In this document: positions 33,027 through 34,215 of the stretch, one piece after another
Position numbering within the stretch: position 1 is the stretch's first letter
Layout: each line of letters opens with the position of its first letter
Assembly (NCBI RefSeq): GCF_018883605.1
Contig: NZ_JAHLEM010000226.1
Span: 1-34,215 of the forward strand
DNA length: 34,215 nt
From: Streptomyces niphimycinicus
GTDB taxonomy: Bacteria > Actinomycetota > Actinomycetes > Streptomycetales > Streptomycetaceae
Direction: 5' to 3'
Notes under the pieces: model-generated
What the model was told of the DNA's origin: nothing
The model's input: the letters and a program-made list of their open reading frames with translations, nothing else
Databases searched by the model: none
Position numbers and translations under genes: made by a program

Positions 33027-33059
33027 ACATTAGCTGAATGCGAATCTGAGATGCCATTT
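33027..33059 (-). promoter_or_regulatory. nsrR promoter with NsrR-type box
   Basis: The box at 33037-33059 reads AATGCGAATCT, G, AGATGCCATTT on the plus strand. TAATGT (minus strand, 33032-33027) is a good -10 with TGGCAT as a weak -35 inside the box. Transcription would start at the A of the nsrR ATG. Confidence 0.7.
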
Positions 33060-33111
33060 ATGCGGGCGTGTTCCGGCCATGGGTGCGTGGGGTGTTCCGG
33101 CCCTGCGACGG

Positions 33112-34215
33112 TCAGGCTTCGTCGGGCGGCCGGAGGCGCAGCGCCCGCGTCACCGACCAGGCGACGGACACCATGGGCACCGCCACGACCGCCCCGATCA
33201 CCCCCGCGACGATGGTTCCGGCGATGACCGAAATCGCCACCACCACCGGATGGAGCCGTACCGCCCAGCTCATCACCAGCGGATGCAGTACATGGGCTTC
33301 GAACTGGCCGACCGCCACGATCAGCAGCAGCACCACGGCCGCGATGGCCGGGCCCCGCCCGGCCAGAGCCACCACCGTCGCCACCGCCAGCGCGATCGGC
33401 GAACCGATCAGCGGAACGAACGTCGCGAAGAAGACCAGCAGCGTCAACGGCAGGGCCAGCGGCACCCGCAGCAGCGACAGGGCGATGCCGACCAGGGCCG
33501 CGTTGGAGGCCGCCACGACGATGATGCCCCGGGTGTATCCGGCGAAGGTGGTCCACGCCGCCCGCGCCGCCCGGTCCCACGGAGACCGGGCGCGCTCGGG
33601 AAGCTGGCCCCGGAACCACCGCCACATCCGGTCCCCGGAATGGATGAAGAAGACCGAACAGAACAGGGCCAGGAACAGCGCCGTGCCCGCCTCCACGACC
33701 CGCCCCGCGCTGCTGAGCGCCCTGCTGATCAGCAGCGCGCGATGCTGCGACACAAAGGAGGTGACCTTGTCGTGGGCCCCCGACAGCACGCCGCGCCGGA
33801 CATGGAACGGCGGCCCCTCCAGCCACCGCTCGATCCGCCCGATCCCGCCGCGCAGCTCACCCACGAGCCGGCCCGCCTCCGCGGCCCCCGCGTTTCCCAC
33901 CAGCGCCAGCAGCCCCAGCACCGCGAACAGCGTGCCGAACACCGCAAGCGCCACCGCCAGCGGCCGCGGAAGCGCCTGCGCCAGCAGATCGGCCAACGGG
34001 CGCAGCAACGCGGTTGCCACCAGCGCGAGAAACACCGCCACCGCGACGAGCTTGAACTGCCCCAGCACCGAGAACGCCAGATAGACGGCCACCCCGATGA
34101 CCATCAGCCGCCATGCGTAGGCGGTGGCCAGGCGCAGCCCGGGATGGACCCGCGCGCCCTCGTCCCCCGCCCGGCGCACCGCCGCCGCCAGGGCCGCGGA
34201 GCCGGAGTGGCGGGC
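33112..34215 (-). CDS. AI-2E/PerM-family membrane transporter, 5' end not resolved
   Basis: At least 355 residues of a multi-helix protein of the AI-2E (PerM/TqsA) family, which exports small solutes or signals. The N-terminal helix pair (LMVIGVAVYLAFSVLGQFKL) and a large extracytoplasmic loop (~residues 105-160) precede the conserved C-terminal helices: AGYTRGIIVVAASNAALVGI, LVFFATFVPLIGSPIAL, GQFEAHVLHPLVMSWAVRLH. GTG 34179 is a possible start, but the frame is open to the window edge through an Ala-rich segment, so the true start may lie outside. It ends 92 bp before nsrR and is transcribed toward it. Confidence 0.85.
   Translation of the reverse strand, partial: ARHSGSAALAAAVRRAGDEGARVHPGLRLATAYAWRLMVIGVAVYLAFSVLGQFKLVAVAVFLALVATALLRPLADLLAQALPRPLAVALAVFGTLFAVLGLLALVGNAGAAEAGRLVGELRGGIGRIERWLEGPPFHVRRGVLSGAHDKVTSFVSQHRALLISRALSSAGRVVEAGTALFLALFCSVFFIHSGDRMWRWFRGQLPERARSPWDRAARAAWTTFAGYTRGIIVVAASNAALVGIALSLLRVPLALPLTLLVFFATFVPLIGSPIALAVATVVALAGRGPAIAAVVLLLIVAVGQFEAHVLHPLVMSWAVRLHPVVVAISVIAGTIVAGVIGAVVAVPMVSVAWSVTRALRLRPPDEA

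Overview
The window is actinobacterial and almost certainly from a Streptomyces or a close relative. GC is very high with strongly GC-biased third codon positions. Several starts are GTG with AGGAGG-type ribosome sites. Two family types are typical of streptomycetes: a DUF6480-like small membrane protein and an NB-ARC/TPR protein. No rRNA, tRNA, CRISPR array or complete insertion sequence was found. Both end genes run off the window.

Layout. (1) 1-9275 (+): the 3' part of a fatty-acid/polyketide-like gene cluster. It holds a KS / KS-like (CLF-type) / KR / DH megasynthase whose reading frame is open to the left edge, a KAS III-like protein with a replaced catalytic triad, a cytochrome P450, a Rieske oxygenase and a discrete acyl carrier protein. 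Domain content recalls PUFA-synthase-type iterative synthases with two oxidative tailoring enzymes. (2) 9304-13094 (-): a paoABC-type molybdenum aldehyde dehydrogenase operon without a visible Tat signal. (3) 13432-18044: an NB-ARC/TPR protein, a convergent GT-B-like protein overlapping it by 74 bp, and two small proteins. (4) 18068-21561: a DHA2-type MFS exporter divergent from a TetR regulator and an acyl-CoA-dehydrogenase-like enzyme, with a perfect palindrome in the shared intergenic region. (5) 21858-24663: a sugar isomerase/epimerase, a badly decayed Gfo/Idh/MocA dehydrogenase, a 12-bp minisatellite, a 31-bp perfect palindrome and a LacI regulator. (6) 24790-25863: remnants of four catabolic genes (LysR, MFS transporter, aminotransferase, RraA/aldolase), each truncated or internally deleted. 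(7) 25885-31076: a YiaA/B-type membrane protein, an LLM-class flavin oxidoreductase behind a promoter with two operator-like sites, a MerR regulator coupled to a membrane protein, two unrelated methyltransferases, and a 16-bp minisatellite between convergent genes. (8) 31235-33059: a nitric-oxide detoxification pair, hmp and nsrR, each preceded by a closely matching NsrR-type box. (9) 33112-end: an AI-2E/PerM-type membrane protein.

How it works together. Left of 9.3 kb is secondary or lipid metabolism. The ACP would carry chains, the megasynthase would do condensation, ketoreduction and dehydration, and the P450 and Rieske enzyme would oxidise the product. No acyltransferase or thioesterase is visible, so they probably lie to the left. 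The rest is accessory chromosome made of small self-regulated modules (TetR, LacI, MerR, NsrR), with a decay hotspot at about 22.7-25.9 kb. The least ordinary parts are the synthase cluster with its altered KAS III, the decay hotspot with its intact LacI operator, and several readable promoter/operator arrangements, including two promoters that predict leaderless mRNAs.
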